Assembly (NCBI GenBank): GCA_017441045.1
Contig: JAFSAK010000096.1
Location: 1 to 14,916 of the forward strand
Length of the DNA stretch: 14,916 nucleotides
Direction of reading: 5' to 3'
Source: Clostridia bacterium
GTDB taxonomy: Bacteria > Bacillota_A > Clostridia > Oscillospirales > Acutalibacteraceae
Shown here: piece by piece, positions 1 through 7,332 of the stretch
Numbering within the stretch: position 1 is the first letter of the stretch
Layout of the letters: each line of letters starts with the position of its first letter
Made by a program: the position numbers and the translations under genes
The notes under the pieces: model-generated
The model's database searches: none
What the model saw: only the letters and a program-made list of their open reading frames with translations
What the model was told of the DNA's origin: nothing

Positions 1-117
1 ATTATGAATATTATATCATATTTTTTAAATCAAAAAAAGCCCTTTTATTAAAAAATATTATATAATATTTAAAGAAAACTATTTTATACTTTTATTAGCA
101 TTTTACAAAAAAATAAA

Positions 118-146
118 TTGATATAGTGGTAATTATATGTTACAAT
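118..146 (+). promoter_or_regulatory. Sigma-A-type promoter of the thyX operon
   Basis: TTGATA (118-123) and TACAAT (141-146) are separated by 17 bases, close to the consensus for the vegetative sigma factor, which puts the transcription start near 153. A second TATAAT-like box at 157-162 has no good -35 at the right distance, so the upstream pair is preferred. The surrounding 1-189 stretch is very AT-rich and holds no gene. Confidence 0.6.
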
Positions 147-189
147 TAAAATGTATTATAATGTTTAAACTAAGAGGAGATGTTTAAAT

Positions 190-963
190 ATGCCAAAGGT
201 AACACTAATTGCCCATACTCCGTTTCCCGCGAAAACCGTTGCAGCCGCCGCAAAACTTTGTTATAGTTCTGCTGGTATAGATGAACTGCTCACAGGTCTT
301 ACGGATGAAAAAGCCGCAGATTTTGTGGAAATGCTTTCTGACCTTGGTCACGAAAGCCCCACGGAACACGCTTCTTTCACATTTGGAATTGAGGGCGTTT
401 CCCGTTCCTTTTTGGCCCAGATTACAAGGCATAGAATTGCTTCTTATTCCGTAAAGAGTCAAAGATATGTTAAAGAGGGATCTTTTGAATTTGTTACTCC
501 CCCCGAAGTTGCCGCCGATGAAGAAACTCTTAAACTTTATGAGGAATCTATGAAAGCGGCGCAAGAGGCATATGATAAAATAACCGATATATTAACCGCC
601 AAGCATAAAGAGATGTTTTTAGCGGAAGGTAAGGATGAAAAAACCGCCGCCCGTATGGCGCAGAAAAAAGCCATCGAGGATGCAAGATTTGTTCTTCCCA
701 ATGCCTGCGAAACCAAAATGGTGGTTACTATGAATACCCGTTCACTGCTTAACTTCTTCCGCCATCGTTGTTGCACCCGCGCACAGTGGGAAATTCGCGA
801 TGTGGCCGACCAGATGTTAGCGCTTGTAAACGGCGTAGCCCCCGAACTCTTTAAAAAGGCGGGCCCCCCTTGTGTTGCAGGTCCTTGCCCCGAAGGCAAA
901 ATGTCCTGCGGACGAGCAAAAGAAATGAAGGAAATATATGAGGAACTTAAAAATAATGGGTAA
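190..963 (+). CDS. thyX: Flavin-dependent thymidylate synthase ThyX
   Basis: This enzyme makes dTMP from dUMP using methylenetetrahydrofolate, FAD and NADPH, and regenerates tetrahydrofolate directly, unlike ThyA. The 257-residue protein carries the ThyX signature: R80-H81-R82 followed by S85, S90 and R92 (family pattern RHRxxSxxxxSxR). It also has the upstream GHESPTEH block (residues 53-60) and the conserved AQWEIRD segment near residues 198-204. ATG 190 follows AGGAG at 175-179 with a 10-base gap. It is longer than the roughly 220-residue Thermotoga enzyme because of a C-terminal tail with three cysteines (C228, C233, C240). It is the first gene of a packed operon and overlaps the thymidylate kinase gene, so two successive steps of dTTP synthesis are encoded together. 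Confidence 0.96.
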   Translation: MPKVTLIAHTPFPAKTVAAAAKLCYSSAGIDELLTGLTDEKAADFVEMLSDLGHESPTEHASFTFGIEGVSRSFLAQITRHRIASYSVKSQRYVKEGSFEFVTPPEVAADEETLKLYEESMKAAQEAYDKITDILTAKHKEMFLAEGKDEKTAARMAQKKAIEDARFVLPNACETKMVVTMNTRSLLNFFRHRCCTRAQWEIRDVADQMLALVNGVAPELFKKAGPPCVAGPCPEGKMSCGRAKEMKEIYEELKNNG

Positions 964-1612
964 ACTGATAGTTATTGAAGGGCTTGACGGATGCGGAAAA
1001 TCTACTCAACTTGAACTTCTTCCGAAAGCGCTTAAAGAAAAAAATATTGATTGTAAAAGCGTATCTTTCCCTGATTACAGTAGTGATTCGAGCGCCCTTG
1101 TAAAGATGTATCTTGCGGGCAGATTCGGAGATAAACCGGGCGATGTTAATGCTTATGCCGCCTCGGTTTTCTATTCCGTTGACCGCTATGCTTCTTATAA
1201 AGAAGTGTGGGGTGAATTTTATGAGTCGGGCGGAACGGTGGTTTCGGGCAGATATACCACTTCTAACGCCATTCATCAAACCTCAAAATTACCCCGTGAA
1301 CAGTGGGAAGATTTTCTTAATTGGCTCTATGATTTTGAATATAATAAAATCGGGATTCCAAAACCCGATAAAGTAATTTTCCTTGATATGCCCGTAGAGG
1401 TTTCCCAAAAACTTCTATCCAATAGATATGAGGGCGATGAAGAGAAAAAAGATATCCACGAAAGCGATATAGAATATCTTAATAATTGCCGCAAGGCCGC
1501 GAAATTCACCGCCGATTATTCGGGATGGACAACCATACCTTGTTCAGAAAACGGTGAGCCAAGAAGTATCGCGGATATCGCCGCCGATATTTTAGAAGAG
1601 GTGCTTAAATGA
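956..1612 (+). CDS. tmk: Thymidylate kinase (dTMP kinase)
   Basis: It phosphorylates dTMP to dTDP with ATP in the cytoplasm, the step after ThyX. The P-loop reads [10 protein letters not shown] (residues 8-17), with the acidic D11 typical of TMP kinases. The following region has SFPDYSS and the Arg-rich DRYASYKE helix, and a LID-like stretch lies near residues 157-172. Where most members have Asp-Arg-Tyr/His this protein reads G98-R99-Y100, followed by TTSNAIHQ. I chose ATG 956, which overlaps the thyX stop by 8 bases, has AGGA at 941-944 and gives the usual MGKLIVIEG start. An in-frame ATG at 938 would add six residues that are not typical of the family. The length, 218 residues, is normal. 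Confidence is high for the family and slightly lower for strict dTMP specificity. Confidence 0.9.
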   Translation: MGKLIVIEGLDGCGKSTQLELLPKALKEKNIDCKSVSFPDYSSDSSALVKMYLAGRFGDKPGDVNAYAASVFYSVDRYASYKEVWGEFYESGGTVVSGRYTTSNAIHQTSKLPREQWEDFLNWLYDFEYNKIGIPKPDKVIFLDMPVEVSQKLLSNRYEGDEEKKDIHESDIEYLNNCRKAAKFTADYSGWTTIPCSENGEPRSIADIAADILEEVLK

Positions 1613-2157
1613 TTTATATCTTTTTAGCCGATGGTTTTGAAGAGATGGAAGCCATAGCCCCCATAGATATCCTTCGCCGCGGCGGAGTGGATATCAAAAC
1701 CGTTAGCATTACTGCAGATAAAAAGGTTTTGGGCGCTCATAAAATAGAGATAACCTGCGACCTTTCGGCAGATGAAATTACTACTAAAAACCTTGAAGGC
1801 ATCATCCTCCCAGGAGGTATGCCGGGCACTTTAAACCTCGAAAATAGCCCCATCGTTCAAAAGTATTTAGAATATGCAGAAAAGGAAAATCTGCTTATAG
1901 CTGCCATATGCGCTGCACCTTCGGTTTTAGGCCATAAGGGACTTTTAAAGGGCAAAAAAGCCACCTGTTTTAAGGGCTTTGAAATGGAATTAATAGGCGC
2001 TACAGTGCTCACTGACAAGGTGGTTATAGACGAAAATATCATCACCTCTTGCGGAGCGGGTGCCGCCTACGATTTTGGCTTTATGATTCTTGATTATATA
2101 AAGGGAAACGGCAAAGTTTCGAAAGAAATTTCCGCTTCTATGAGATATTCGGAGTGA
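1609..2157 (+). CDS. DJ-1/PfpI family protein
   Basis: A 182-residue single-domain protein of the DJ-1/ThiJ/PfpI superfamily, close to the YajL/DJ-1 branch. It has the nucleophile-elbow cysteine C101 in AAICAAPSVLGH and, near the N-terminus, FEEMEA, whose E14 matches the conserved Glu that polarises the cysteine in DJ-1. The segment TSCGAGAAYDFGF near residue 145 is also typical. Members are often annotated as 4-methyl-5-(beta-hydroxyethyl)thiazole monophosphate synthesis proteins, but the characterised ones are linked to oxidative and carbonyl stress, so that thiazole name should not be trusted. The start codon overlaps the tmk stop as ATGA (1609-1612), with AGAGG at 1597-1601. The exact function cannot be read from sequence. 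Confidence 0.88.
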   Translation: MIYIFLADGFEEMEAIAPIDILRRGGVDIKTVSITADKKVLGAHKIEITCDLSADEITTKNLEGIILPGGMPGTLNLENSPIVQKYLEYAEKENLLIAAICAAPSVLGHKGLLKGKKATCFKGFEMELIGATVLTDKVVIDENIITSCGAGAAYDFGFMILDYIKGNGKVSKEISASMRYSE

Positions 2158-2161
2158 GATT

Positions 2162-3250
2162 ATGAAGAAATTTAAGAAACCGCTTATAATTGGCGTTATC
2201 GCCGTTTTGGTTATAGGAATAGGCCTACTTGCATTTGTCGGATGTGACTTTTTGGGCATTGGTATAGGCAAGGGTAAAAATATCGAACTTGAGGTAGAAA
2301 AGGGCTCGTCCACTACCGCAATAGTTAATGAACTTAAAGAATCGGGAGCAATAAACTGTCCTCTAGCGTTCCGCGTTTATTCCAAGATAAAGGGATATGA
2401 CGGAATGTATAAATACGGCGTATATAAGTTCAAAAACAATATCGGCTATTCCGCTATTGCCGATAAACTTATGTATGAAGGCGAGAAGGCAAAAACCGTA
2501 ACCGTTACCATACCCGAGGGTACAGGCATCAATGACTATACCAAAAACGTTAACGGAGAAAATGTCGTAGTACCTGGTATAGCAACCCTTCTTGAAAAGA
2601 AAGGCGTTTGCACAAGGGAAGATTTCTTCGAGGCAATAAATACCACCGAAATTACTTCCGACCTTATTAAAGCAAATAATAATTCTGATGTTTATTATGC
2701 TCTTGAGGGTTATCTTTTCCCCGATACATATAATTTCTACGCTTATGACTCTAAAGAGTGCGCCCGTCTTGCCGTAGAAAGAATGATTAAGGCGACTGAA
2801 AGCAAAATTACCGAAGATATGTATAAAAAAGCCGAGGATAGAGGCCTTACAATGCGCGAAGTTTTAACCCTCGCATCCATAGTTCAGATGGAAGCGGGTA
2901 ATAATACTAAAGAAATGAGCAAGGTGGCGGCGGTGTTTTATAATCGTCTGAATAGCCCCTCTTTCGCAACCCTCGGCTCATCACCCACCTGTTTTTACGG
3001 CAGATCTTTCGAAAATGATGACGGAAGATACAATACCTATAATATTGAAGGTCTGCCTCCGGGACCCTTGTGTTCTCCCGGTCTTGATGCTATAAAGGCG
3101 GTTTTAGACCCCGAAAAGAATAGCCCATACTATTATTTTGTTACCGATAGCAAAGGAAATTTCTATTTCCATAAAACGCTTGTCGAACAAAATGTAACTA
3201 TAAATAAACTCAAAGAAGGAAAAAACTGGATATATGAGTACTTCGATTAA
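2162..3250 (+). CDS. mltG: Endolytic murein transglycosylase MltG
   Basis: MltG is a membrane-anchored lytic transglycosylase (YceG-like family) that cuts nascent glycan strands and so sets their length during wall elongation. The 362-residue protein has a short basic cytoplasmic start, one membrane helix at about residues 8-27, a LysM-like segment at about 40-110 and the catalytic domain. The family block LEGYLFPDTY lies at 181-190, and ASIVQMEAG at 238-246 contains E244, which matches the catalytic Glu of E. coli MltG. It is followed by the usual VAAVFYNRL. GGAG at 2151-2154 overlaps the stop region of the preceding gene and lies 7 bases before ATG 2162. In Bacillus subtilis the mltG homologue yrrL also lies just upstream of U32 genes, as here. 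Confidence 0.93.
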   Translation: MKKFKKPLIIGVIAVLVIGIGLLAFVGCDFLGIGIGKGKNIELEVEKGSSTTAIVNELKESGAINCPLAFRVYSKIKGYDGMYKYGVYKFKNNIGYSAIADKLMYEGEKAKTVTVTIPEGTGINDYTKNVNGENVVVPGIATLLEKKGVCTREDFFEAINTTEITSDLIKANNNSDVYYALEGYLFPDTYNFYAYDSKECARLAVERMIKATESKITEDMYKKAEDRGLTMREVLTLASIVQMEAGNNTKEMSKVAAVFYNRLNSPSFATLGSSPTCFYGRSFENDDGRYNTYNIEGLPPGPLCSPGLDAIKAVLDPEKNSPYYYFVTDSKGNFYFHKTLVEQNVTINKLKEGKNWIYEYFD

Positions 3251-4463
3251 GGTGCCCGAACTTCTTTGCCCTGCGGGTGATTTAATCCGCCTTAAAACTG
3301 CGGTAGATTTTGGCGCAGATGCGGTTTATATCGCGGGTGAAGAATTTGGTATGCGCACCGCCTCGGCAAATTTTAATAATGATGACTTGAAAAAAGGTAT
3401 AGAGTATGCTCATAGTTTCGGCAAAAAGGTGCATATTACCTGCAATACCATTCCCCATAACGATGAAATGAAGCGTCTTCCCGAGTTTTTAGAAACGGTT
3501 AACGCTTTGGGCGCAGATGCTATAATCGCAGGGGATTTGGGCACTATCGGGCTTGTTAAAAAATATGCTCCAAACTGCGAACTGCATATTTCCGTTCAGT
3601 CAGGTGTCGTTAATAGCCATACCGCCAATGCCTTTTATGATTTGGGCGCCAAAAGAGTGGTACTTGCTCGCGAACTTTCCTTAAAGGAAGTAGAGCAAAT
3701 AAGAAACGAAACGCCAAAGGATTTAGAAATCGAATGTTTTGCCCATGGGGCTATGTGTGTTTCCTTTTCTGCAAGATGCCTTTTGTCGAGTTATATGACA
3801 GGGCGAGATGCTAACCGCGGTGACTGCGCTCAACCTTGCCGTTGGAGTTATTCTCTTATAGAAGAAAAACGCCCCGGTCAGTATTTCGATATAACCGAAA
3901 CCAATAAGGGCACATATATTCTCAATGCCAATGATATGTGTATGGCCCACCATCTTGATAAGATGGCGGCTGTGGGTGTTGACAGTATTAAAATCGAGGG
4001 CAGAGCAAAAACCGAATATTATGTTGCGGTAACCGCTAATGCATATCGCGGCGCTCTTGATAGTTTGAAAGCTTGTGAAGGCGAGTGGAAACTGCCGCTT
4101 TGGGTAGAAGAAGAGCTTAATAAAATGAGCCATCGCACCTATTCAACTGGCTTTTATTTTGGCATCCCCGAGAATGCTCAAACCTATGAAAATGCAGGGT
4201 ATATCAGGGATTATGCCGTTGCCGCAAATGTGGATGGATATGAGAATGGATATATCCTTGCCACCGTTAAAAATAAGTTCTTAAAAGGTCAAATTCTTGA
4301 CTGCTTGGAAGCGGGCAGCGTACCCTTCGCGGTGCCTACCGATATTCTTCTCGATGAAAAAGGAAACCCAATCGAAATGGCTAATAAACCTATGATGAAG
4401 GTTAAAATACCCTTCCCGAGAGAAATCAAATCGGGCTCAATGCTTCGTATGAAGGTAGATTAG
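3234..4463 (+). CDS. trhP: U32 family protein, TrhP-like tRNA uridine 5-hydroxylation protein
   Basis: The 409-residue protein opens with PELLCPAGD and has the U32 signature at residues 168-203: CFAHGAMC, then RCLLSSYMTGRDANRG, then CAQPCR. The family was first named peptidase U32, but characterised close relatives (E. coli TrhP, B. subtilis YrrN/YrrO) hydroxylate U34 of tRNA using prephenate-derived chemistry and an iron-sulfur cluster. C168, C175, C198 or C202, and C236 are the candidate cluster ligands by analogy with UbiU. The gene starts inside the end of mltG (17-base overlap), with GAAGGA at 3215-3220, so the two are almost certainly cotranscribed and perhaps translationally coupled. 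The Bacillus locus has two U32 genes and a methyltransferase (trmR). Only one U32 gene is here, and its size fits YrrO better. The family is certain; the tRNA role is inferred. Confidence 0.85.
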   Translation: MSTSIKVPELLCPAGDLIRLKTAVDFGADAVYIAGEEFGMRTASANFNNDDLKKGIEYAHSFGKKVHITCNTIPHNDEMKRLPEFLETVNALGADAIIAGDLGTIGLVKKYAPNCELHISVQSGVVNSHTANAFYDLGAKRVVLARELSLKEVEQIRNETPKDLEIECFAHGAMCVSFSARCLLSSYMTGRDANRGDCAQPCRWSYSLIEEKRPGQYFDITETNKGTYILNANDMCMAHHLDKMAAVGVDSIKIEGRAKTEYYVAVTANAYRGALDSLKACEGEWKLPLWVEEELNKMSHRTYSTGFYFGIPENAQTYENAGYIRDYAVAANVDGYENGYILATVKNKFLKGQILDCLEAGSVPFAVPTDILLDEKGNPIEMANKPMMKVKIPFPREIKSGSMLRMKVD

Positions 4464-4479
4464 GTAAAACCCGACAAAA

Positions 4480-4520
4480 ACTTAATAAAATTAAGTAAAA
4501 AGGGCGAAAAAAATTTTTTT
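4480..4520 (+). terminator. Weak hairpin and A7T7 tract after the thyX-trhP operon
   Basis: ACTTAAT (4480-4486) and ATTAAGT (4490-4496) form a perfect but AT-only 7-bp hairpin. It is followed by GGGCG and then seven A and seven T (4507-4520). The T run is about 17 bases after the hairpin, so this is not a standard Rho-independent terminator. It may be a weak terminator, or the A7T7 may instead serve the downstream promoter. The stretch 4464-4607 holds no gene. Confidence 0.25.
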
Positions 4521-4541
4521 GAAAAGAAATTCCTCAAAAGG

Positions 4542-4570
4542 TTGATTTTGGAATAATTATGTGTTATAAG
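4542..4570 (+). promoter_or_regulatory. Sigma-A-type promoter of the ABC exporter-darA operon
   Basis: TTGATT (4542-4547) and TATAAG (4565-4570) are 17 bases apart, giving a start near 4577 and a leader of about 30 bases. An A7T7 tract lies 21 bases upstream of the -35 and could act as a curved or UP-like element. This separates the ABC exporter operon from the preceding trhP operon. Confidence 0.6.
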
Positions 4571-4582
4571 TATCTCGAAAAA

Positions 4583-4595
4583 CGGTTTTAAACCG
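4583..4595 (+). promoter_or_regulatory. Palindrome abutting the exporter Shine-Dalgarno
   Basis: CGGTTT (4583-4588) and AAACCG (4590-4595) form a perfect inverted repeat around a single central T. It lies just after the predicted transcription start, and its last base is the first base of the GGAGG Shine-Dalgarno (4595-4599). Its placement fits a repressor operator better than an RNA hairpin, because a one-base loop cannot close. No regulator gene lies next to it. Confidence 0.4.
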
Positions 4596-4607
4596 GAGGT
4601 GCTTATT

Positions 4608-6839
4608 ATGAAGTGTGAAAACCTACGAAGTAATAAACCCATATCCGAATCCTTGCGACGACGGATAGAAACAAAGGCAACCGAAAATGAAGAAATAAAA
4701 ATTGCTATTGTCGGCGATATTTTGCTAAACTCAAAATACGGTGAATCGGCTTTGGTTATAACCAACAGTCGAATTTTCTGCGTTGAGGTAAGCGAAACCG
4801 ACAGTAGTTTTTTTGTTGCCCTTGAGGATATTAAATCTGCCAGCGTTGAAAGAAAATACGGTAATGCCGTTCTTTATATCAACGATAAAAAGGTTATGCG
4901 ATTTAGCTTTTCTATCGTGAGTTTAATGGAATCGGTCTGCGACCAGTTTAACGCTATGGCGGCAGGCGATAGCGCGGAGGAGGTTATAGGTCGAATTGAA
5001 GCCAGCGTGGATAAACTTATCTGCTGCTGCCCTAAATGTGGCAGAACGCTCATTCACCCAGGCGCTGAGTGCGTTAACTGTATGAGCAAGGGTAAGCTTA
5101 TTAAAAAGTTGTGGACATATATTGCCCCTCAAAAGTGGGTTTTGCTTTTATGCCTTTTTATGTCAGGTCTTGCAACCGCCTCGCAGCTTGTCCCCCCTTA
5201 CATATCTAAACTCTTGGTTGATGATGTTTTACCCAATAATGATACCAAGCAATTATTAATTCTTGTTATAGGCCTTTTCGTACTCTATCTTATGCAGGGC
5301 GTTTTGGGCTCGGTGAGAGGTTACCTTGTGCGAAATGCAGGTAACCGAATAACCTCGCGGCTTAGAAGTGACGTTTATGCCAAAGCCCAATATCTGCCCG
5401 TATCTTTCTACGATAAAACAAGCACCGGCTCAATAATTTCTCGAATAAGCGGAGATACATCTACTATAAATAGTTTTATGATGACCATAACCCAGGAGGC
5501 GATAGTGCAGGTTTGTACTATGGTGGGGATTGTGGTTATTATGATTAGCTTAAATTGGAAGCTCGCTCTCCTTTCGCTGACCCCCGTTCCCGTAGTTGTT
5601 CTTTTATCAAGATATTTCAGTAAAAAAGTGCGCCCTGTTTACCAAAGAATATGGCGAAAATGGGCTAAAGTAAGTAATATGCTCACTGATTCGCTTCCCG
5701 GTATCAGAGTTATAAAATCCTTCACCGCAGAAAAACGAACCGTTCAAAAGTTTGACGGGTATAACGAAACCTGGTTTGATGAAAATAAAAAAGCGGCTGC
5801 TCTCGGAACCCTTTTTCCTCATATTTATACAATGCTTATGTCCTGCGGCTCCTTGGCAATCTGGGCATTCGGCGGAAGATGGGCTATGAATAATACCTCG
5901 GGTATGACCGTGGGACTTTTGGTTTCCTTCATATCTTATGCCTCTATGTTCTATAATCCCGTTAGATTTTTTGCAAATCTTTCGGATAGTTATCAGCATG
6001 CTTTGACCTCTTGCGAAAGGGTGCTTGATATTATTGATGCCGACCCTGAAGCCAATTTTGGTACAAGAACAGATATTAAAAACTTTGAAGGTAAAATTGA
6101 GTTTAAAAACGTTAATTTCTCATTTGATAAAACCAAGAAAACCCTTGAAAATATAAACCTTACCATTGAGCCGGGTGATATCGTTGGTATAGTTGGAACA
6201 ACGGGCTCGGGTAAGAGTACCCTTATAAACCTCTTTATGCGGATGTACGATGGCTATGAGGGCGAAATACTTGTGGATGGTGTTAATATAAAGGATATCG
6301 AGCTTACCCATTTCCGCAGTAAAATTGGCTTTGTTCAACAAGAGCCGCTTATGTTCCACGATACCATATTTAATAATATCGCCTTTTCTAATCCAAATGC
6401 TTCGGTTGAAGATGTTATGAATGCGGCTGATATTGCCAATGCTCACGGTTTTATTTGCAATATGCCCGATGCTTATGATACAATACTCGGTGAACGGGGA
6501 ACGGGACTATCGGGAGGAGAGCGGCAACGCCTTTCCATTGCCCGCGCCGTTATGAAAAATCCATCTATCCTTGTTTTCGATGAAGCTACCGCCTCGGTGG
6601 ATAGCGAAACCGAACACCTTATTCAAGGGGCTATTGAAGGTCTTATTTCGGGCAGAACTACCATTATGATAGCCCACCGACTTTCTACCCTTCGCAAAGC
6701 CAATAAAATAGTAGTAGTTGACAAGGGCAAAATAATCGAATGCGGAACTCCCGAAGAGCTTTTGAGCAAAAAGGGCAAATATTACCGACTTATTGAAATT
6801 CAAGGCCTGCTCGGAAAAACGGAAGGGGAGATGAAATAA
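4608..6839 (+). CDS. ABC exporter with N-terminal PH-like domain and zinc ribbon
   Basis: A fused membrane-plus-ATPase half transporter of 743 residues, about 150 longer at the N-terminus than ordinary exporters. Residues 1-110 look like a PH-like beta domain (SALVITNSRIFCVEV is typical of bacterial PH/YokE-like repeats; tentative). Residues 141-158 form a zinc ribbon, C141-x2-C144-x10-C155-x2-C158. Six membrane helices follow from about residue 175. The ATPase has Walker A GTTGSGKST (530-538), the VQQEP Q-loop, LSGGERQR (634-641), Walker B ILVFDE with E659, and H690. All catalytic residues are present, so it should work as a homodimer. ATG 4608 is preferred over GTG 4599 because GGAGG (4595-4599) sits 8 bases before it and overlaps the GTG. 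The next gene, a DUF1854 protein, overlaps by one base. Pairs like this are annotated as cyanophycin-associated in Proteobacteria. The substrate is unknown. Confidence 0.9.
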   Translation: MKCENLRSNKPISESLRRRIETKATENEEIKIAIVGDILLNSKYGESALVITNSRIFCVEVSETDSSFFVALEDIKSASVERKYGNAVLYINDKKVMRFSFSIVSLMESVCDQFNAMAAGDSAEEVIGRIEASVDKLICCCPKCGRTLIHPGAECVNCMSKGKLIKKLWTYIAPQKWVLLLCLFMSGLATASQLVPPYISKLLVDDVLPNNDTKQLLILVIGLFVLYLMQGVLGSVRGYLVRNAGNRITSRLRSDVYAKAQYLPVSFYDKTSTGSIISRISGDTSTINSFMMTITQEAIVQVCTMVGIVVIMISLNWKLALLSLTPVPVVVLLSRYFSKKVRPVYQRIWRKWAKVSNMLTDSLPGIRVIKSFTAEKRTVQKFDGYNETWFDENKKAAALGTLFPHIYTMLMSCGSLAIWAFGGRWAMNNTSGMTVGLLVSFISYASMFYNPVRFFANLSDSYQHALTSCERVLDIIDADPEANFGTRTDIKNFEGKIEFKNVNFSFDKTKKTLENINLTIEPGDIVGIVGTTGSGKSTLINLFMRMYDGYEGEILVDGVNIKDIELTHFRSKIGFVQQEPLMFHDTIFNNIAFSNPNASVEDVMNAADIANAHGFICNMPDAYDTILGERGTGLSGGERQRLSIARAVMKNPSILVFDEATASVDSETEHLIQGAIEGLISGRTTIMIAHRLSTLRKANKIVVVDKGKIIECGTPEELLSKKGKYYRLIEIQGLLGKTEGEMK

Positions 6840-7318
6840 TGTCAAGAATTTTTATAGAAAACGATAATGCGAAAATTTATATTCGCGATGATTTTTATCT
6901 TGATTTAGAACTTTATACAGGCGAAAAATTTGAAAAACTGACACCTCGAAGATTATTCCCCGTTTCAGGCGCCGAAAGGTATATTACCCTGATTAAAGAC
7001 AGAGCAGAGGTTGCAGTAATAAGGGATATAAATAACCTTATGCCCGAAAGCAGAGAAGCGGTAGAAAAAGCTCTTTATGAGCATTATTTCATTCCTAAAA
7101 TTGAGGAAATTATTAAGGCGAATGAAAAGGGCGGTGTTTTAAAAATTACTGCCAAAACCGATAGAGGAATATGCGAGTTTGATGTTGCAGATTTTTATCG
7201 AAGCATTACCGTGCTCTTTGATCGCAGAGTGCTTATAAGAGACACCAATGATAACCGCTATGAAATTCCCGACCTCGATAAAATAGATTACCGAAGCATA
7301 GCGAATTATATACTTTAG
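6839..7318 (+). CDS. DUF1854 family protein, partner of the ABC exporter
   Basis: A 159-residue soluble protein with no signal peptide or membrane segment. I recognise the DUF1854 pattern: an early RRLFPVSGAERYITL block (about residues 37-51), then an acidic NLMPESREAVEKAL helix, a YFIPKIEEI strand, and a C-terminal VLIRDTNDNRYEIPDLDKID block. This family usually lies next to an ABC transporter of the kind found here, and some databases call it cyanophycin metabolism-associated. Its start ATG shares one base with the transporter stop (TAATG), and GGGGAG at 6825-6830 lies 8 bases before it, so production of the two proteins is probably coupled. A role as a cytoplasmic adaptor or regulator of the exporter is inference. 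The biochemical function is unknown. Confidence 0.82.
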   Translation: MSRIFIENDNAKIYIRDDFYLDLELYTGEKFEKLTPRRLFPVSGAERYITLIKDRAEVAVIRDINNLMPESREAVEKALYEHYFIPKIEEIIKANEKGGVLKITAKTDRGICEFDVADFYRSITVLFDRRVLIRDTNDNRYEIPDLDKIDYRSIANYIL

Positions 7319-7332
7319 TCAGGAGAATATGA

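Noticed and set aside
53..70. Perfect 18-bp AT-only palindrome upstream of thyX
   Set aside because: It consists only of A and T in a very AT-rich stretch and lies about 50 bases before the promoter, so chance is a sufficient explanation. It could be the remnant of an upstream terminator but has no GC stem.
1113..1376. 87-codon + strand open frame within the thymidylate kinase gene
   Set aside because: It overlaps a clearly recognised gene in another frame and has no ribosome site or family resemblance.
2237..2245. Possible lipobox (FVGC, residues 25-28) in MltG
   Set aside because: Position -3 is Phe rather than Leu/Val/Ile, and MltG proteins are normally anchored by an uncleaved membrane helix.
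4599..4607. GTG 4599 as start of the ABC exporter
   Set aside because: It overlaps the GGAGG ribosome site itself; ATG 4608 has ideal spacing.
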